A stretch of DNA of 64,000 nt from Clostridiales bacterium (GTDB taxonomy: Bacteria > Bacillota > Clostridia > TANB77 > CAG-508). Where the stretch lies: NCBI GenBank assembly GCA_003534295.1, contig DPDV01000008.1:147086-211085 (forward strand), in the 5' to 3' direction. Position numbers and translations under genes: made by a program. Below are positions 27,187 to 36,550 of this stretch, piece by piece. The notes under the pieces are model-generated. The model had not been told where the DNA came from. It ran no database searches and saw only the letters and a program-made list of their open reading frames with translations. Numbering within the stretch: the stretch's first letter is position 1; the number at the start of each line of letters is the position of its first letter.

Positions 27187-27313
27187 ATGTTACTAGTTAA
27201 TATATTATACAGCTACAATGTTGAAACATTAACTTCAAAAAACATTATCTAGTAACATAGGTATATATTTTTTGTTAAAAAGTATTGTATTTTACTTATA
27301 TTTATGTTAAAAT
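27187..27313 (+). promoter_or_regulatory. rpmB upstream region: inverted repeat and promoter
   Basis: In the 310-base gap before rpmB, ATGTTACTAG (27187-27196) and CTAGTAACAT (27249-27258) form a widely spaced inverted repeat. Downstream, TTGTAT (27285-27290), 17 bases, TAAAAT (27308-27313) make a plausible promoter. The function of the repeat is unknown. Confidence 0.5.
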
Positions 27314-27359
27314 ATGTAATAGTCGATTTTAGTTATATCATATAGGAGGTGCGAACAAA

Positions 27360-27557
27360 ATGGCAAGATGTGAAATTTGTAATAAATCTGTAGCTTTTGG
27401 AAATAAAATTAGTATTACACGTTCTCATACAAGTAGAAGAACAACGAGAACTTTTAAACCAAATTTAAGAACTGTTAAAACATTAGTAGATGGTCAACCT
27501 AAAAAAATAAGTGTATGCGCAAAATGTTTGCGTTCTGGGAAAGTTACAAGAGTATAA
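27360..27557 (+). CDS. rpmB: 50S ribosomal protein L28
   Basis: 65 residues with CxxC pairs (CEIC and CAKC), so the zinc-binding form, and the SHTSRRTTRTFKPNL core. TAGGAGGTG precedes ATG. In Bacillus, rpmB neighbours spoVM and the prkC-rsgA-rpe cluster, as here. Confidence 0.97.
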   Translation: MARCEICNKSVAFGNKISITRSHTSRRTTRTFKPNLRTVKTLVDGQPKKISVCAKCLRSGKVTRV

Positions 27558-27573
27558 TTTTTCAAATTAAAGC

Positions 27574-27603
27574 AGAGCAAAGTGAAATAATTCATTTTGC
27601 TCT
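27574..27603 (+). terminator. Terminator between rpmB and spoVM
   Basis: AGAGCAAA (27574-27581) pairs with TTTGCTCT (27596-27603), with TGAA/TTCA extending the stem; it can serve both convergent genes. Confidence 0.75.
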
Positions 27604-27635
27604 ATTTTACTAATATTAAAATTTTGTCATATGTA

Positions 27636-27710
27636 TTAATCTTTTATCCCAAATATAAGTTTTACAAATCCACGTAAAAATTTGGGAACCTTTTTTACAA
27701 CAATAGTCAT
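27636..27710 (-). CDS. spoVM: Stage V sporulation protein M (24-residue amphipathic peptide)
   Basis: 24 codons: a start MTIVVKKVPKFLRGF and an end KLIFGIKD match the SpoVM pattern (Bacillus MKFYTIKLPKFLGG...). The central Pro after two hydrophobic residues and the amphipathic basic helix are the features that let SpoVM recognise the convex forespore membrane and anchor SpoIVA. An AAGGAG site lies 10 bases upstream. The location next to rpmB and near rpe-rsgA-prkC is the conserved spoVM locus. It is too short for most gene callers. Confidence 0.88.
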   Translation of the reverse strand: MTIVVKKVPKFLRGFVKLIFGIKD

Positions 27711-27725
27711 TTTTACCCACTCCTT

Positions 27726-27875
27726 TTAACAAGATAACCACATTAATCCAACCGCTACTATGGCAACTCCAATTGTAAATAGCCAGCCAGATACAGGAAG
27801 TAATAATACTAATAATATTCCAAGTCCTAGCCCAATTAAACATACCCCTAAAGTCTTTTTTAATGCACACAACAT
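27726..27875 (-). CDS. Small membrane protein upstream of spoVM
   Basis: 49 residues with two hydrophobic stretches (LIGLGLGILLVLLLPVSGW and ITIGV-type helix) and Cys at 3, 12 and 49. A very strong AAAGGAGGTAAT site precedes ATG 27875. It ends 16 bases before spoVM and is probably in one transcript with it. Similar short proteins occur in clostridia; function unknown. Confidence 0.7.
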   Translation of the reverse strand: MLCALKKTLGVCLIGLGLGILLVLLLPVSGWLFTIGVAIVAVGLMWLSC

Positions 27876-27948
27876 AATAAATTACCTCCTTTTTTAATAT
27901 TATATTAATTTTATATTTTATTTGTGATTATTATAGAAAGGTTTTCTT

Positions 27949-28584
27949 ATGAATAAAAATATTGTAATAGAAATAATAGAAATTTTGAAAAAAACGTATC
28001 CAGATGCTAAATGTAGTTTAAATTTTACTACTCCTTTTGAAATGCTTATTGCTGTTATGCTTTCTGCTCAATGTACAGATGAACGAGTTAATAAAACAAC
28101 TCCTTATATTTTTAATAAATATAATACACCTGAAGCTTTTACAAATATTCCAATAGAAGATTTAGAAGTTTTGGTCCATCCATGTGGCTTTTACAAAAAT
28201 AAAGCTAAAAATATAAAACTAACTTCTGAAAAAATTATAATTAATTTTAACGGTAATGTTCCCCAAAACATGGAAGACCTAATGAGTTTACCTGGCGTTG
28301 GCAGAAAAACTGCAAATGTTGTTATGTTGGAGGCTTTTAACAAACCTCAAGGAATAGCTATTGATACTCATGCCAAAAGAATATGTAACAAACTTGGACT
28401 TTCAAATAAATCAACTCCTGAGCAAATTGAACAAGACTTATTAAAAATTATCCCCCCAAAATACTATAAAGATATTAATCATCTTTTTATTTGGCATGGC
28501 AGAAATATTTGTACAGCCAGAAATCCAAAATGTTCGGAATGTCCTGTTCAAACCTACTGTAAAAATTTCACAAAAACTGCATAA
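27949..28584 (+). CDS. nth: Endonuclease III
   Basis: 211 residues. The helix-hairpin-helix LMSLPGVGRKTANVVM with its catalytic Lys, the Asp of AIDTHAKRI, and the C-terminal 4Fe-4S cluster (four Cys in CTARNPKCSECPVQTYC) are all present. It removes oxidised pyrimidines from DNA and nicks the abasic site. Confidence 0.96.
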   Translation: MNKNIVIEIIEILKKTYPDAKCSLNFTTPFEMLIAVMLSAQCTDERVNKTTPYIFNKYNTPEAFTNIPIEDLEVLVHPCGFYKNKAKNIKLTSEKIIINFNGNVPQNMEDLMSLPGVGRKTANVVMLEAFNKPQGIAIDTHAKRICNKLGLSNKSTPEQIEQDLLKIIPPKYYKDINHLFIWHGRNICTARNPKCSECPVQTYCKNFTKTA

Positions 28585-28638
28585 ACTATGCAATTTTTGT
28601 ATATACTAAAAATAATTATCAAAAAAGAGGTGTATATT

Positions 28639-28761
28639 TTGACTAATATAAATTGTTCTGCTAATTGTCTCTATCAAAAAGATGGCAAATGTAGCTTTGA
28701 AAATATAACTACTCAAAAAATAACCCCTAATTCAGATTGCGCTTATTTTGTTAAAAAATAA
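28639..28761 (+). CDS. Small cysteine-rich protein
   Basis: 40 residues from TTG 28639, preceded by an AGAGGTG site. The pattern is Cys-x3-Cys at the start (NCSANCLYQKDGKC) and a last Cys near SDCAYF, a small conserved clostridial protein often misnamed in databases. Four Cys suggest metal or disulfide binding. Not studied as far as I know. Confidence 0.65.
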   Translation: MTNINCSANCLYQKDGKCSFENITTQKITPNSDCAYFVKK

Positions 28762-28762
28762 T

Positions 28763-29422
28763 TTAGTTTTTTAATTTATTTATCATATCCTTTTTATCCT
28801 TTGTTTTCATTAAGGCATTGCCTACAACAACATTGCTTACTCCCGCTTGTTTTAACAGGTCTATATTTTGTAAATTTATTCCTCCATCTGCTTGAATATC
28901 TACCTCTAGCTTTTCTTGTTCTAAATATTTTTTCATTCTGCTTATCTTATCTATTGTTTCTGGAATTAATTCTTGTCCTCCAAGCCCTGGCTCAACAGTC
29001 ATTATCAAAACAGAGTGTATATATGGTAAATAATTGTATATTTCTTCAATTTTTGTGTTTGGCTTTATTGCTAGCCCAACTCTTGAATTACTTTCTTTTA
29101 CTAACTTGATTAATTCAAATATTTCCTCTTTGTTTTTTCTTGCTTCTATATGAAATGTTATTAAATTAGGCTCAAATACAGAAAAACTCTTTATATATTG
29201 TTCTACATCTTCTACCATTAGATGTATATCTAACGGTAGACTTGATATACTGCTAATATATTCACTATATTCTATCATTTTTTCTGTAGTATTATCTTTT
29301 ACAAATTTACCGTCCATTACATCAATATGAAAATAGTCTATTAGTGCTGTTTCTAATTCATATAAGTTTTTTATTGCATTTTCATTATCCATATTTAATA
29401 TTGATGCTGAAACCTCTACCAT
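28763..29422 (-). CDS. rpe: Ribulose-phosphate 3-epimerase
   Basis: 219 residues, TIM barrel: VSASILNMD, FHIDVMDGKFV, LDIHLMVED, VEPGLGGQ and IQADGGIN carry the metal-binding His/Asp residues. It interconverts ribulose-5-P and xylulose-5-P. It overlaps rsgA by 7 bases, in the conserved prpC-prkC-rsgA-rpe cluster. Confidence 0.95.
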   Translation of the reverse strand: MVEVSASILNMDNENAIKNLYELETALIDYFHIDVMDGKFVKDNTTEKMIEYSEYISSISSLPLDIHLMVEDVEQYIKSFSVFEPNLITFHIEARKNKEEIFELIKLVKESNSRVGLAIKPNTKIEEIYNYLPYIHSVLIMTVEPGLGGQELIPETIDKISRMKKYLEQEKLEVDIQADGGINLQNIDLLKQAGVSNVVVGNALMKTKDKKDMINKLKN

Positions 29423-30294
29423 CTGTTATCCTCCTTTTGTTTTAATTCATTATATATTTTGCAGTAATTTTGATATCTCATTTTTGAAATTTTTTCATAC
29501 TCAACTGCTTTTTTTACTCCACAATTTATTTCTTTTATATGATTACATCCTATATATTCACATTCTTCTATATAGTTATGAAACTCTCTAAAATACTCAT
29601 CTAATTCTCCACTTTTTATTTCATATATGTCAAATGTTGCAAATCCAGGAGTGTCTGCTATATATGAATTATTGTCTATTTTATATAATTCGACTGTTGT
29701 GGTTGTATTTTTTCCTTTTTTATTTTTATTACTTATAGTTCCTTCTTCTGCTATTTTTTCTTTAAATATTCCATTTATTAAAGTAGATTTTCCAACACCT
29801 GAGTTACCGGAAAAAGCAGTTATATTATTCTTTAATACATCTTTTATTGATTGCACATTTTCTCCAATCTGTGCATTTGTCTTTATAACTTTATAACCTA
29901 TGTCTTGATATATTTTTTCTATTTCTAAAATTCTATATTCTTTTTCTAAGTCAATTTTATTTATACATATTATTGGCTCAATTCTTAAAAATTCTGCAAA
30001 AGCTAATTGTTTATCTAAAAGTAGTAAATCAGGTTTAGGCATACTCATTGAAAGTACAAATACAATTTGAGTAAGATTAGCAATTTTAGGTCTTTTTATG
30101 TAATTACTTCGTTCTAATACTTCTTCAATAATTCCTTTCTGTTCATTTATTGAATTTATCTGTACTCTGTCACCTACAGCTGGTGTTATTCCACTTTTTT
30201 TAAACTTTCCTCTAGCTTCGCACAAAAATATATTATTTTCAGTTTCAACCTTATATAAATTTGAAATATTTTTTACTATTATTCCTTTTTGCAA
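29416..30294 (-). CDS. rsgA: Ribosome small-subunit GTPase A
   Basis: 292 residues: OB-fold N-terminus, circularly permuted GTPase with INKIDL (G4), SGNSGVGKSTLIN (G1) and DTPGF (G3), and a C-terminal zinc site (Cys-x4-Cys-x1-His-x6-Cys in ECEYIGCNHIKEINC). It assists late 30S maturation. Confidence 0.95.
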   Translation of the reverse strand: MQKGIIVKNISNLYKVETENNIFLCEARGKFKKSGITPAVGDRVQINSINEQKGIIEEVLERSNYIKRPKIANLTQIVFVLSMSMPKPDLLLLDKQLAFAEFLRIEPIICINKIDLEKEYRILEIEKIYQDIGYKVIKTNAQIGENVQSIKDVLKNNITAFSGNSGVGKSTLINGIFKEKIAEEGTISNKNKKGKNTTTTVELYKIDNNSYIADTPGFATFDIYEIKSGELDEYFREFHNYIEECEYIGCNHIKEINCGVKKAVEYEKISKMRYQNYCKIYNELKQKEDNRW

Positions 30295-30305
30295 TTTTTA
30301 CCCCT

Positions 30306-32273
30306 TTATTCAACTTTCCAAAATGTTTCTGAAGAATTTAAGTTCATTTGTTTCTCCGCTTTTTTTACATCATTTACAAATACCTTTACTGTTATTGTTC
30401 CTACTCCTGTTATACTAAAGCTAATGCTTTCTGAGTCTTTTCTATGTTTTTCATTATATACTGTTTCCTCTTTTCCGGCAGATACAACCTTTACTGTTAA
30501 TGTTGCTTCTGGATCAATTTCTTTTCCATCAGCCCCTAATTTTATTCCTCCTGTTAATGCTTTCAAATTAATGTCTAATTTTCCAGATTTGATTTCTGCT
30601 ATTTTATTAACAGTAATTATTATTTTTGTTCCTTCATCTACAGTTTTACCCGCTTCTATACTTTGTTTTAATACTATACCATTTTCCTTTGTTGTATCTT
30701 CCTCTGTTGCAATTTCAACCTCTAAACCATCTTTTGTTAATAGTTCTTTAGCATTTTTTTCTGTTTTTCCTATAACATATTGTGTTACTACTTGTTTTAA
30801 TCCATTTCCAATACTAACATACACTTTTACTTTTTCTCCGGATTTTAGTTCTGTTCCCTCTGCTGGTTCTTGCTCTATTACTATTTCCTTTTCCACAGTT
30901 TTACTTATTTTATCTATTTTTTCTATTTGCAAATTGCTATTTTTTAATTCATTTTCTGCCTCTTCAAATTTCATGCCTATTACTTTTGGCATTTTTGTCA
31001 TCTCTGTTCCTTTACTTACTATAACTTCTACAGTACTGTTTTCCTTAACTGTATAATTATCTGCAAAAGGAGGATTTTGAGATATTATTTTACCTGCTTC
31101 TACATCTGGGCTAAATTCTTCTCTTGTATCTATTATTAATTTTGCTTTTTTCAATTCTTGTTCCGCTTCTTCTATTGTTTTCCCTACCAAATTTGGCAAT
31201 TTAACGTCCTTCGCTCTGCCTGCACTTAATATAGCTTGTGTTCCAAAAAATCCTGCAAATGGTATAAAGATTATCACAAATGCTATTATTGATATCATTA
31301 TAGCTTTTTTATGTTTTTCAAAAAATACATTTTTATTCTTTGTTTCCGTTTCTTTCTTTTTCATCTCTTCACCTTCCCTTATAGTAGGAATTACTTGTGT
31401 ATAAGAGTTTTCTATGTTTTCTTCTGATATTCCTATTCCTTCACCTTCTGGATTTTTTAAAGCTAAACTTAAGTCTTTTAATAGTTCTGTTGCTGAGCTA
31501 TATCTTAATGATACCTCCTTTTGCATTGCTTTCATTATAATTTTATTAACTGCATATGGTATTGAAGGATTTAGTTTTATTGGTTCTACCGGTTTTTCCT
31601 GCATGTGTTTTAATGCTATTGAAACTGGAGTATCTGCATCAAAAGGTACTCTACCAGTAACCATCTCATACATTACTACTCCTAATGAATATATGTCTGA
31701 CTTAGCATCTGTATATCCTCCTCTTGCATGCTCTGGCGAAAAATAATGCACAGAACCTATTGTTGTTCCAAATGCTGTTATTGTAGAATTTGATACTGCT
31801 TTTGCTATACCAAAATCTGTAACCTTAGCAATTCCGTCTTCTGTAATTATTATATTATGTGGTTTAATATCTCTATGTATTATATTATTTTTATGCGCCA
31901 TTTCTAACGCAGAGGCTATTTGCATTGCTATATTAATAGACCATTTCCAAGGTAATACACCCTCTTCTGTTATTATTTGTTTTAGTGTTTTTCCTTTTAT
32001 TAATTCCATTACTATAAAATACAAATTTTCTTCATGTCCTACATCATAAATTGAAACAATATTAGGATGTGTAAGGCTTGCTGCTGACTGTGCTTCTGTA
32101 TTAAATCTTTTAATAAATTCTTCGTCTGTTGTAAATTCGTCTCTTAATACTTTTATTGCAACATTTCTTTTTAATATATTGTCTTTTGCCTTATATACAG
32201 TGGCCATTCCTCCAACACCTATTTTTTCTAGTATTTCATACCTGCTTCCTATTGTTTTCCCTTCTAAACTCAT
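30306..32273 (-). CDS. prkC: Serine/threonine protein kinase with PASTA domains
   Basis: 655 residues. Kinase domain ~1-275 with GVGGMATVYKA, HRDIKPHNII and DFGIAKA; a membrane helix ~330-350; then three PASTA repeats (starting at LPNLVGKT, MPKVIGMK and VTQYVIGKT) and a beta-rich C-terminal domain. PASTA domains bind peptidoglycan fragments; PrkC triggers germination and regulates growth, opposed by PrpC encoded next to it. Confidence 0.95.
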   Translation of the reverse strand: MSLEGKTIGSRYEILEKIGVGGMATVYKAKDNILKRNVAIKVLRDEFTTDEEFIKRFNTEAQSAASLTHPNIVSIYDVGHEENLYFIVMELIKGKTLKQIITEEGVLPWKWSINIAMQIASALEMAHKNNIIHRDIKPHNIIITEDGIAKVTDFGIAKAVSNSTITAFGTTIGSVHYFSPEHARGGYTDAKSDIYSLGVVMYEMVTGRVPFDADTPVSIALKHMQEKPVEPIKLNPSIPYAVNKIIMKAMQKEVSLRYSSATELLKDLSLALKNPEGEGIGISEENIENSYTQVIPTIREGEEMKKKETETKNKNVFFEKHKKAIMISIIAFVIIFIPFAGFFGTQAILSAGRAKDVKLPNLVGKTIEEAEQELKKAKLIIDTREEFSPDVEAGKIISQNPPFADNYTVKENSTVEVIVSKGTEMTKMPKVIGMKFEEAENELKNSNLQIEKIDKISKTVEKEIVIEQEPAEGTELKSGEKVKVYVSIGNGLKQVVTQYVIGKTEKNAKELLTKDGLEVEIATEEDTTKENGIVLKQSIEAGKTVDEGTKIIITVNKIAEIKSGKLDINLKALTGGIKLGADGKEIDPEATLTVKVVSAGKEETVYNEKHRKDSESISFSITGVGTITVKVFVNDVKKAEKQMNLNSSETFWKVE

Positions 32274-32294
32274 ACTTTTCTCTCCTCATTATCC

Positions 32295-32322
32295 AGCGAC
32301 GATTAAAATCGCCCCTACATTT
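32295..32322. repeat. Dispersed palindromic repeat, copy 2 (partial)
   Basis: GCGACGATTAAAATCGCCCC followed by TACATTTT, between prpC and prkC. It shares the right half of the 25926-25986 repeat. Confidence 0.6.
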
Positions 32323-32330
32323 TAAAAATT

Positions 32331-33053
32331 TTATAATATTGTAATTACTGTTATATTATCATATCCGCCTAATTTATTTGCTTGCTCAATTAATTTTTTT
32401 GGTGCTTCTACTGCATCTTCTATTACAGTTTTATATATTTCCTCTTCTTTAACCATATTTGTCAATCCATCTGAGCACATTATTAATATATCTCCTACAA
32501 TATAATTTCTAGCTCTTACATCTGGTTCTACATATGGAGTACATCCAAGAGCTTTCATAAGCATATTTTTTTTAGGATGAGTCATTGCTTCTTCTCTTGT
32601 TATTGTTCCATCTTCTATTAATTTTTGTACATAACTATGGTCTTTAGTTAATTTTCTCATTACATTTTGTCTTATTCTATAAATTCTACTATCTCCCACA
32701 TGTCCTATAAATATCTTATTATTATATATTAAGCATACATCTAAAGTAGTACCCATTCCTTCTAATTCTTTTACTTCTTTTGATTTTTTATATACAATCA
32801 TATTTGCATATTCTATTGCGCTTTTTATTAAATTTAGTATACTTTCTTTTGTCTCTTTTTCTTTTTCGAAATTATTTTCTATGTACTTTTTAACAGAATC
32901 TATTGCTAATTTGCTTGCTACTTCTCCACCATTATAGCCTCCCATTCCATCAGCTAATATATATAAATCTAATTTATCTGTTGTTGGAATATAATAATAG
33001 TCTTGATTTATTTCTCTAGCTTTTCCTATATCTGTTTTTGCGAATGCTTTCAT
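32331..33053 (-). CDS. prpC: PP2C-family protein phosphatase
   Basis: 240 residues with the metal-binding motifs ADGMGGYNGGEVAS, GTTLDVC, HVGDSRIYRI and MCSDGLTNM, plus a final GGYDNITVI. It dephosphorylates PrkC and its substrates. It follows rlmN by three bases. Confidence 0.95.
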   Translation of the reverse strand: MKAFAKTDIGKAREINQDYYYIPTTDKLDLYILADGMGGYNGGEVASKLAIDSVKKYIENNFEKEKETKESILNLIKSAIEYANMIVYKKSKEVKELEGMGTTLDVCLIYNNKIFIGHVGDSRIYRIRQNVMRKLTKDHSYVQKLIEDGTITREEAMTHPKKNMLMKALGCTPYVEPDVRARNYIVGDILIMCSDGLTNMVKEEEIYKTVIEDAVEAPKKLIEQANKLGGYDNITVITIL

Positions 33054-33056
33054 TAT

Positions 33057-34085
33057 TCACTCCTTTTTCATTTCTTTTCTTCTAAGTTGACCACAAGCTG
33101 CATCTATGTCTGACCCAAGTTCTCTCCTTATTGTTGCTACTATACCGTGTTCATTTAAATAATCTCTAAACTTTATTATATTTTCATTTGTACTCTTTGA
33201 AAACTCTCCATTCTCAATTTTATTAATTGGTATCAAATTAACATGACATATCATTCCCTTTAGCAATTTTACCAATTCTTTCGCATCTTCCAAATTATCA
33301 TTATTGTCTTTTGCAAGGGCATATTCAAAAGAAACTCTTTTATTTGTTGCTTTTATATAATCCTTGCAAGCTTTTATTAGCTCTTCTATTTGATATCTAT
33401 TATTTATTGGCATCATTGAACTTCTTTTGTTATTATTTGTAGCATGTAATGATATTGATAATGTACATTGCAATTTTTGGTTTGCCAATTCATATATTTT
33501 TGGAACAACTCCACATGTTGAAATACTTATATGTCTTCCACCTATGTTTAGTCCTTTAGGATTATTCATAATCTTAATCGCTTTTATTACATTGTCAAAA
33601 TTGTCTAACGGTTCTCCTATTCCCATAAACACAATATTAGAAATCTCTTCTCCTATATCTTGCTCTACTGCTACTATTTGTTCTACTATTTCTCCTGCGG
33701 TTAAGTTTCTAACAAAATTTATTCCTGTAGATGCACAGAATTTACACCCCATCTTGCAACCAATTTGAGAAGATACACATATTGTTTTTCCATGATGATA
33801 TTGCATTAAAACCGTCTCTATCGCATTCCCATCTAATACATCAAATAAATATTTTTTTGTTCCATCAGATGATTCTTGTTTCTTTAAAATTTTAAAATTA
33901 CACATTGTATAATTTTGTTGCAATTTTTCTCTTAGCTCGATTGAAAGATTTGTCATCTCATCAAATTCTTTTACTTTATCTTTGTATATCCATTTAAAAA
34001 TCTGTTCTGCTCTATATGGTTTTTCCCCTAAAGAAGTCATTTCTTCTTTTAATTCTTCTAAATTATATTCTTTAATATTTTTCAT
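33057..34085 (-). CDS. rlmN: 23S rRNA (adenine2503-C2)-methyltransferase
   Basis: 342 residues. Radical SAM motif CKMGCKFCAS, the GIGEPLDN motif, and a final region DIDAACGQL with the methyl-carrying Cys. It methylates A2503 in 23S rRNA and A37 in some tRNAs. First gene of the rlmN-prpC-prkC-rsgA-rpe run. Confidence 0.95.
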   Translation of the reverse strand: MKNIKEYNLEELKEEMTSLGEKPYRAEQIFKWIYKDKVKEFDEMTNLSIELREKLQQNYTMCNFKILKKQESSDGTKKYLFDVLDGNAIETVLMQYHHGKTICVSSQIGCKMGCKFCASTGINFVRNLTAGEIVEQIVAVEQDIGEEISNIVFMGIGEPLDNFDNVIKAIKIMNNPKGLNIGGRHISISTCGVVPKIYELANQKLQCTLSISLHATNNNKRSSMMPINNRYQIEELIKACKDYIKATNKRVSFEYALAKDNNDNLEDAKELVKLLKGMICHVNLIPINKIENGEFSKSTNENIIKFRDYLNEHGIVATIRRELGSDIDAACGQLRRKEMKKE

Positions 34086-34152
34086 AATTATTTTTATTCC
34101 TTTTTGAGAATAATAAATTTCTATTTTCTCATATACTGTTATATCATAATGT

Positions 34153-34857
34153 TTATTTTTTTGTCAATTCCTTGTATTTTCTTAATCTTTCCTCATATGC
34201 CGCTATTACATCCTGTTTAAATGCTATTTCCGGTTTCTCTACCCCCATTGTTTTAAGCAATCTTTCCGTAAATAATGGATTTAGGATTAATAATGGTCCT
34301 ATAACATATGTTCCAAAAAAATTATTTTCTTTTATACCTTCTAATTTTGTTGTGTCATTTATTCCTATCCCCATTTGAGTATTCATAAAATAATTTTTAC
34401 TATTATCTCCATACAGCATTGTAAATTGACTTTTAAAACCTATTATTTCTATATTGTCATATTGTCCCATATATAGGCAATTAAATCTATGCATCATATT
34501 TCTTTTTGCACATACTTCAAATATACCTAATCCATCTATACTTGTTCCATCTTCATCTTCAATATATTTCCCTAATACTTCTATTGCATTACCTGTAAAA
34601 AGAAATGGTGTATTATTATTAATTAGTTCTTGTATCTTTTCCTTATATGGCATTAACTTTTCTATTACAATTTCTTGTTTTCTTTCTGTAAGTGGTCCTA
34701 GATATATTAAATTAACGTTTTGTGTAAGAAATGCTGGTTCGTTGTCTATTGCAGTATAAATTACTTCTGCCTCTGGTACACATTTTTTTAAATAATCTAT
34801 ATTGCTTATATCTCCATATAAATTACAAAATTCTGGAAATAATACTTCAATTTTCAT
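34153..34857 (-). CDS. gatD: GatD-like glutamine amidotransferase lacking the usual catalytic Cys and His
   Basis: 234 residues, overlapping murT by 11 bases as GatD does. It has the class I amidotransferase fold (YLGPLTERKQE, GTYVIGPLLILNPLF), but where active GatD has a Cys in the nucleophile elbow this protein reads LFTGNAIEVLG, and the His expected before GPL is Ile. In active MurT/GatD, the pair amidates D-Glu of lipid II using glutamine. Here GatD may be structural, with free ammonia as donor, or the reaction may differ. Confidence 0.8.
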   Translation of the reverse strand: MKIEVLFPEFCNLYGDISNIDYLKKCVPEAEVIYTAIDNEPAFLTQNVNLIYLGPLTERKQEIVIEKLMPYKEKIQELINNNTPFLFTGNAIEVLGKYIEDEDGTSIDGLGIFEVCAKRNMMHRFNCLYMGQYDNIEIIGFKSQFTMLYGDNSKNYFMNTQMGIGINDTTKLEGIKENNFFGTYVIGPLLILNPLFTERLLKTMGVEKPEIAFKQDVIAAYEERLRKYKELTKK

Positions 34858-36238
34858 CTTTTATTTCATTCCTTCCCTTTATCATTCCCTCTACTTTTTG
34901 TTTTATTTCTTTTGTTTCTTTTATAGAATATAAATCGTGTAAGATAAATACCCCATCTATTCCATCAAGTCTTAGTTCATTTGTTGCTTCTAATATATCT
35001 TTTCTACAAGATATTTTCTCATCTGGAACCCCAGCCATTAATAGTCTTACTTTACCGTCTAAATATCTTGGTCCTGCTATTATTACTTGTTTTATACTTT
35101 CATCATTTAAAAACTCATAATCTGTGTCATATTGCCAAGATGTATTTTCTGAGCCCTTTGCCTCTTCATGTAAGTCATCCACTATTACTATTACTGCTTT
35201 GTTTCCATCCGCGTTCTTTGCATATTCAAATGCTCTTGAACATGCAATTGGATTTATTCCTTTTGCTAGATGTGTTACAATTCTTATTCCATCGACATTT
35301 TCTTCACTAAATCTTGTTTCTACTATTTTTAGCTTTGCAAATGAATTGTTTATTTGATCTTCTGTTAATCCCATTTGCTCTAAAACTGTTATCACTGCAA
35401 GCATATTATATATGTTTATAATATTGTCTGTAATAAGTTTAAACTCTTGCTCACCTGTTGGAGTTTTTATACACATTTTTTGGTTATTAATATCTATATT
35501 ATTTGCAATGTAATCTGCTTTAGGTGTACCAAACCCACATTTGGGACAATGTGCTTTTCCAATATGATGGTAACGGTAATATTCATATTCCAATTTTGTA
35601 TTACATACAGGACATGTAATAATATCTCTTACAATGTTATGTGGTTCTTTTGTATCTGTATCTAATTTATCTATACTAAAATATATTTTTGCATTATTTG
35701 GTGCTATACCACTACATATTAAATCATCTGCATTTTCTATTACAATTGTATCTTTTGGAACATTTTTTGATACTATTTCTGATATGAATTCCGTATGTGC
35801 GTTTCTCATTAATGAATCTCTAAATATATTTGTACATATTAAATATGTTGGAGTTATATATGGAAATACTTTTGGTGCACTTCTTTCATCTATTTCTAAA
35901 ACGGCAATTTCTTTTTTGCTTTTTCCAAATAGTGTTGCTCCTTGTAGCAATGTAGTGGCTATTCCTGCATCTATATTAGAGCCATATTTATTGTTTATTA
36001 TTTTATATCCATTATCTATTAATATATCATTAATCATATTTGATACTGTTGTTTTGCCATTTGTTCCTGTTACACCAATTATGGTTTTTGGTTTATCTAA
36101 CATTCCCATAAAACCTGGGCACATATCTAATGCTAATTTCCCTGGATAATATGTTGCATTTTTGCCTAACAGTTTTAATCCGGTTGAAATTAATTTTACA
36201 ATCCATAATGTTATATAAAAATTTAGATTTTTTTTCAT
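34847..36238 (-). CDS. murT: Lipid II isoglutaminyl synthase subunit MurT
   Basis: 463 residues from ATG 36238 (GAGGAAAA site). Mur-ligase ATP motif GVTGTNGKTT, an inserted zinc ribbon (CPVC and CPKC) typical of MurT, and the C-terminal DDLHEEAKGSENTSW region. It activates the Glu carboxylate of lipid II for amidation. It forms a complex with the overlapping gatD product. Confidence 0.9.
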   Translation of the reverse strand: MKKNLNFYITLWIVKLISTGLKLLGKNATYYPGKLALDMCPGFMGMLDKPKTIIGVTGTNGKTTVSNMINDILIDNGYKIINNKYGSNIDAGIATTLLQGATLFGKSKKEIAVLEIDERSAPKVFPYITPTYLICTNIFRDSLMRNAHTEFISEIVSKNVPKDTIVIENADDLICSGIAPNNAKIYFSIDKLDTDTKEPHNIVRDIITCPVCNTKLEYEYYRYHHIGKAHCPKCGFGTPKADYIANNIDINNQKMCIKTPTGEQEFKLITDNIINIYNMLAVITVLEQMGLTEDQINNSFAKLKIVETRFSEENVDGIRIVTHLAKGINPIACSRAFEYAKNADGNKAVIVIVDDLHEEAKGSENTSWQYDTDYEFLNDESIKQVIIAGPRYLDGKVRLLMAGVPDEKISCRKDILEATNELRLDGIDGVFILHDLYSIKETKEIKQKVEGMIKGRNEIKDEN

Positions 36239-36550
36239 GTTTTTCCTCATTCCTTCTTGTTTTAGATACAAATATTTTAATATATATTTGTACTTTTTAC
36301 AATAGATTTAGCTAATATTTAAGGCTATTTGTTAATAGTTAATGGTTTTTAGAGTTATATTATCTACAAGTGTTGAAACATATGCTTTTTTATTTCATTT
36401 AAAGCTTATATTTCAGCATTTTAGCTATATGATATATTAAATATTAACTTCGTACAAACAAATTTTTTAAAATATATTGCTTAATACATAATAAAATGTT
36501 ACAATAATAATTGCTAAGAAGTGATAATATTAAGAAAGGATTGTGGAAAA
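36239..36550. other. Intergenic region without an identified gene
   Basis: AT-rich, divergent promoters expected for murT (minus) and the small gene at 36551 (plus). An imperfect inverted repeat lies around 36370-36415 (GTGTTGAAACATAT against ATATTTCAGCAT). A related GTGTTGAAAC string also occurs near 27218 and 55462. I see nothing else. Confidence 0.4.

Noticed and set aside
27616..27870. 84-codon ORF on the minus strand
   Set aside because: It is the wrong frame over spoVM and the 49-residue membrane protein, both of which have strong ribosome sites.
30289..31056. 255-codon plus-strand ORF
   Set aside because: Antisense to prkC; no ribosome site and no plausible protein features.
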